Shown here: one piece after another, positions 60,567-64,000 of the stretch
How the letters are laid out: the number at the start of each line of letters is the position of its first letter
How positions within the stretch are numbered: position 1 is the first letter of the stretch
DNA from: Batkoa obscura
Taxonomy: Eukaryota > Entomophthoromycota > Entomophthoromycetes > Entomophthorales > Batkoaceae
DNA length: 64,000 nt
Reading direction: 5' to 3'
NCBI GenBank assembly: GCA_030770535.1
Contig: JASVEC010000007.1
Coordinates: 1,302,001 to 1,366,000, forward strand
Notes under the pieces: model-generated
What the model was told of the DNA's origin: nothing
What the model saw: only the letters and a program-made list of their open reading frames with translations
The model's database searches: none
Program-made: the position numbers and the translations under genes

Positions 60567-60669
60567 ATTTGAGGATGTTTTTTTGGTATCATTATTTTTT
60601 CCATTTCCTAAGCGCTATTTGAGCGGAAAAATCGGTAGTAAAATTCTTAAACAAAAAAATACATCCCAA
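60567..60669 (-). mobile_element. Family A MITE
   Basis: TTTGAGGATGTTTTTTTGG...ATACATCCCAATT, reversed. Confidence 0.84.
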
Positions 60670-60754
60670 TTTAATTTATACTTTTTGCTAAAAATTGAAC
60701 AAAGCTTTTGTAATATTTTTTAATTAAGATACACTTTTTCTACTAAATAAACAA

Positions 60755-60827
60755 GGGGAACTAGCTCAGATGGTAGAGCGCTCGCTTAGCATGCGAGAGG
60801 CACCGGGATCGATGCCCGGGTTCTCCA
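60755..60827 (+). tRNA. tRNA-Ala (anticodon AGC)
   Basis: 73 nt folding as a full cloverleaf: acceptor GGGGAAC/GTTCTCC, D arm GCTC...GAGC, anticodon arm CTCGC-TTAGCAT-GCGAG with AGC at 60788-60790, T arm CCGGG-ATCGATG-CCCGG, discriminator A. The acceptor has the G3:U70 wobble that marks alanine tRNAs. No intron. The T-loop is ATCGATG instead of the usual TTCGA start, a small oddity in box B. TTTTT, a Pol III stop, lies about 23 nt downstream. Confidence 0.96.
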
Positions 60828-61140
60828 TTGTCTGGATTGTTAATGCCATATTTTTGCTAGAGAAAATAGAAATGTAAGTCAATACTATATTATAGAGCTC
60901 ATTTATTACAAATGACAATAATAAAAGGGTCTTTTTAAATGTTTTTATAAATCAAAGCCCTATTCTAGTACATTTAAAACAATAAAAATAAACTGATTAA
61001 ATAACTTTTATTTAAGTTTATATTAAAATAAAGTTTAAACTACGGAAGCCGGATTTAGTATGACTAAAGGTAATTCTAAAACAGCTTTAAAGCTAAAGAA
61101 TCATTAAATAATTTAAATTAGAAGCTAAAAATAAATGAAC
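60828..61140. other. Intergenic between tRNA and arrestin-like gene
   Basis: Holds the Pol III T run (about 60851); otherwise AT-rich with nothing recognised. Confidence 0.6.
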
Positions 61141-62375
61141 TTACTTATAGCTAAATCCTATTTTTATACTAATAGTGTAGTTGACTTGAAAATATATACT
61201 ATTAGAAATTGATTTGACATGTGGCTACAGTAAATAGAATGAATAATATATAGATAAAATAAAAGTAAAATTACTGGGATATCAAAAGATAAGTTAAAGT
61301 CGAATTCTGGGCTATTGAGTTGATCTAAATATAGTTTAGATTTATAGTCAATTTGCTCAATCCTCTTAAAAATTATTTTATTAACGTTTATAAGGTCCTT
61401 TTTTAGTAATATAATACTTCGGTTTAATTGCACTTTAATTTCTTTGATCTATAAACAATAAGAGATTTATTGTATGTTATTATAATATGTAAGTTTACTT
61501 TTAGCTTATTAGCATTACTGCCATTGATTCTTAATTTTATTGGAAATCCGGCTATGTTGTATTTATTAGGGATTACTGCTGAAAAGGAAAATCCATTTAA
61601 ATTTAAATGAAAGGGTTTGTATCTTTTGTAATATTCCCCAATAATTGTTGGGTTATTTTCAATATTGCATTTCTCAATTATTTTTACTTCAATTTGATTA
61701 AATAATGACTTTTCAACTCCTGTATTTAAATATCGTATATTAGCCTGACTTGATGAAATAATTAGTAGGTGTTTTGTTGTATTATGAATTAATATAATGA
61801 ATAATTCTTACCAAAATATAAAATATCGAATAGCAGCATAAGGGTGCTTAAAAGAAGAAGGGATATCTTGAGCAACTTGTAGTTCGAATGGAAACTCAAT
61901 AATCGGTTTTTTACAGCCATATCGGTCAAAGTTTTCTAATATTACTTTATCATGATCCACCACGCTAGCTAAACTTAATAAAAAGCTATTTGTCGTTGGA
62001 TATATTTTTCCTATCATCTCTATATTAAATTCAATATCAATGTTTATTTAGAATATGTAATAATACAATACCTTCAACACCCAAAATAGCTACTTTAAGA
62101 TCCAAAAGTACGAATTCACATGTAAAACACTCTAATAAAATGGTGCCCTTCAATAAATCTCCTGCTTTAATTACATCGTTCATATCTAGTTGTATGTTTA
62201 TTTTTATATGGCTATCTTTACTCCATTTGTTTTGCCCAATACCAAACCCTTTTAATTCTTGATTACCAGCCACTCCTTTTAATTCCATACTCTTTTTTTC
62301 TAATTGATTATAATTGTTGTGTAAGACGTTCGTTGCATTTGTACGTAGCACTGATTGTAAGTTCAAATACTTCAT
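61141..62375 (-). CDS. Arrestin-like protein
   Basis: Five exons (62072-62375, 61812-62019, 61499-61748, 61275-61448, 61141-61224, minus strand) join in phase to 339 residues across introns of 50-63 nt. Arrestin-N: IKINIQLDMNDVIKAGDLLK and CEFVLLDLKVAILGVEE, then the diagnostic IIEFPFELQVAQDIPSSFK and HPYAAIRYFIF. Arrestin-C: PFHLNLNGFSFSAVIP, YNIAGFPIKLRINGSN, IKEIKVQLNRSI, FDIPPHVKSISNS and FQVNYTISIKIGF. The third exon takes the acceptor CATCAAG at 61749-61750, since the next AG closes the frame. No PY motif is seen, so it may not act as a Rsp5 adaptor; other alpha-arrestin or Vps26-type trafficking roles are possible. The first ~50 residues (MKYLNLQSVLRTNATN) are not part of the fold. Confidence 0.8.
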
Positions 62376-63019
62376 AGTTTTTTTATTAAATAAAATAAAT
62401 AGTTATTGTTTATTAAGCGAAAGAATATTAAGATAAAAGTAGCTATTATTTAATTTTGAGTTTTTTAACCAAATTTTTATTTCTATTTTAAGACTTTTGT
62501 TACTTTTTACTTGTCTATTTTAGATCGTCTTGAATTTCGGGTTTTCACTTTAAACTCAGGTTTAAAAAAGAAACTCAGATGTGATTGGTAGTGAAATTCC
62601 ACAATCATTTGGTCTTGTTCTTAAAAATTTTAAAGGTCAGATTGTCTTGAAAACTACAAATTTATTTTAAACACCTTTTTTAAATACTGTAAAAACTCTA
62701 TTTTATAATTTAATAGTAATATAGACAATATGTTTTATTTAGAGCTGAATAATTTTAACATTGAATTAATATAAACAACAATACTATACCGTTATGTCAA
62801 TATTTGCACTAAGGTTTTTAAAATTTTTATTAAAATTCAGTCTATTATAGGCAAAAAAGAACCAATAAAACATTAAAAAGAGATTCAAAAATGGGGAACA
62901 GTAGGAAAGAAAAATAAATAAGGAGCCAATAAAAGGAGGCAGAACATAAAATTTCAAAAACTAAGGAAGCCCAAGTTGAGGCATATTATTGTTAATCAAT
63001 TAACTTTAAAAAATAAACG
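62376..63019. other. Divergent promoter region
   Basis: 644 bp between the arrestin-like gene (minus) and the KH gene (plus). No clear TATA box; no repeat. Confidence 0.6.
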
Positions 63020-64000
63020 ATGAGTGAAGGATATCATGCAGTTCCTCCACCAGATTCTTTATCGAAGGGTGAGTCAAAGAACACCGATGCCAGCTTTTTG
63101 GACGCAATAGCTAAGGCTAGAGCCATCGCTGCTAAAGCTAAAGAGGCTCATGGTATGCCTAACGAGGATGTTGACAGTAGGAAGAGAACCTTAAGTAATG
63201 ACGAGGGTAAAAAAGCAGAAGGCAGCTCAAGAAATTACGATTATGGGTATGAAAGAGATAGTAAAAGGCAATATTCTAATAACGAAGGTAAGCTTATTGT
63301 ATAAATTAAATTTATTTTTAAATTTACATATATTAATAAAATAGGCTATAATAATAAACATGGTTTAGGTAGTTCTGAACAACAAAGTAGGTCATCTTAT
63401 ATGAAATCAGCTTATGGCCCGGGGGCCTCAGAGGATAAAATTACACAAGATTTTGAAATACCTATTAATACCTTAAAAATCATTATTAAATATAAGTTGG
63501 AGTACTTGAAACACATCCAAGATATTAGTGGAGCAACATTAAATTTAAGGGAAGAAAATACAGATGGTGAAAGGTATGGTAAAGGTGATTTAAGCGGAAG
63601 TAAAGAGCAAGTCAGAAAGGGTAAAGAGATGATTGACAAGTTAGTGGTGTCAAGTCAAAGTCCAGATTTTGATATGAAAAAATTTATCGATCTGAATACT
63701 CCAACAAGTTCTATTTTACAAACTTTGGGAGTTCCATCTAATATACGCCGAGAACAAGTCTCAGTCCCAAACAATAAAGTGGGCTTAGTTATTGGGCGAG
63801 GTGGAGAAACTATTCGTGAGTTAATGGAATTTTCTGGAGCGCGTATGAATGTAGTTATGGAACAAACCAGTGAACAGATATTAAAAAACGAAAAATTCAT
63901 AAATATTCAAGGAACTGAAGAATGCATTAGAAAAGCAAGAGAGTTTATTACTCAGATTCTTAATGGAGAGTATACTTCTCCAAGAGGTGGTAATAATCAA
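63020..64000 (+). CDS. KH-domain RNA-binding protein, FUBP/KHSRP-like (3' end outside window)
   Basis: Exons 63020-63287 and 63345-64000 join in phase across a 57-nt intron (GTAAGC...AATAG), 308 residues to the window edge, still open. An Ala/Lys helix (AIAKARAIAAKAKEAHG) and a charged linker come first. KH1 covers about 115-190 (DKITQDFEIPINTLKII, HIQDISGATLNLREE, GSKEQVRKGKEMIDKLV), but its nucleic-acid loop GxxG reads KYKL. KH2 covers about 225-300 (EQVSVPNNKVGLVIGRGG, ETIRELMEFSGARMNV, IRKAREFITQIL) with an intact GRGG loop. The order and the VGLVIGRGGETI wording resemble FUBP-type single-strand binders. A role in mRNA or transcription control is likely by family; the exact target is unknown. 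Confidence 0.88.

Noticed and set aside
61499-61748. Acceptor just downstream (GTCAG) for the third arrestin exon
   Set aside because: It closes the frame after a few codons; the AG at 61749-61750 keeps the arrestin-C sequence open.

Overview
The window is very AT-rich nuclear DNA from a fungus. Evidence for a fungus: lanosterol synthase (ERG7), a LOA1/VPS66-type lysophosphatidate acyltransferase, ATG14, NAF1, a short expansin-like protein, a small GPI-type Ala/Ser-rich protein, and genes cut by many 45-60 nt GT-AG introns with CTAAT-like branch sites. I could not fix the lineage; an early-diverging (zygomycete-grade) fungus fits the base composition and TE load, but that is inference.

Layout. 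1-11.3 kb is a gene cluster: a major-facilitator transporter running off the left edge, a GPI-type wall protein, NAF1, LOA1, ATG14 and a broken small gene. 11.4-38 kb is a TE desert with only one supported small gene (36.1 kb). 39-53.3 kb is a second gene cluster: expansin-like protein, ERG7, five-unit polyubiquitin, a three-RRM RNA-binding protein, a coiled-coil protein and a small membrane protein. 53.3-60.7 kb is again gene-poor and TE-rich. 60.7-64 kb carries tRNA-Ala(AGC), an arrestin-like gene and a KH-domain gene running off the right edge. All exon joins given here were chosen by eye so that the reading phase stays open and splice sites are GT-AG.

Repeats. Three families dominate. Family A is a ~105-bp MITE with TATGGGGRTGT ends and a TA target duplication, in about 45 whole or partial copies. 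Family T is a 2.8-kb DNA transposon with a degraded transposase whose terminal ~25 bp match family A, so T is the best candidate for the autonomous partner. Family B is a 330-570 bp element with TGTGAAA/TTTCACA ends, a 4-bp target duplication and a recurring short reading frame. They are nested in each other. A 925-bp unit bounded by an A end on the left and a T end on the right occurs twice with only one base difference seen, and two segments lying between inverted B copies are flipped relative to their flanks. Other foldback elements lie at 5.3 and 40.6-41.0 kb.

The genes do not form one pathway. They are housekeeping functions (sterol synthesis, phosphatidate acylation, autophagy, snoRNP assembly, ubiquitin, RNA binding) plus secreted wall proteins. 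The unusual biology of the window is in the interacting A/T/B repeat system.
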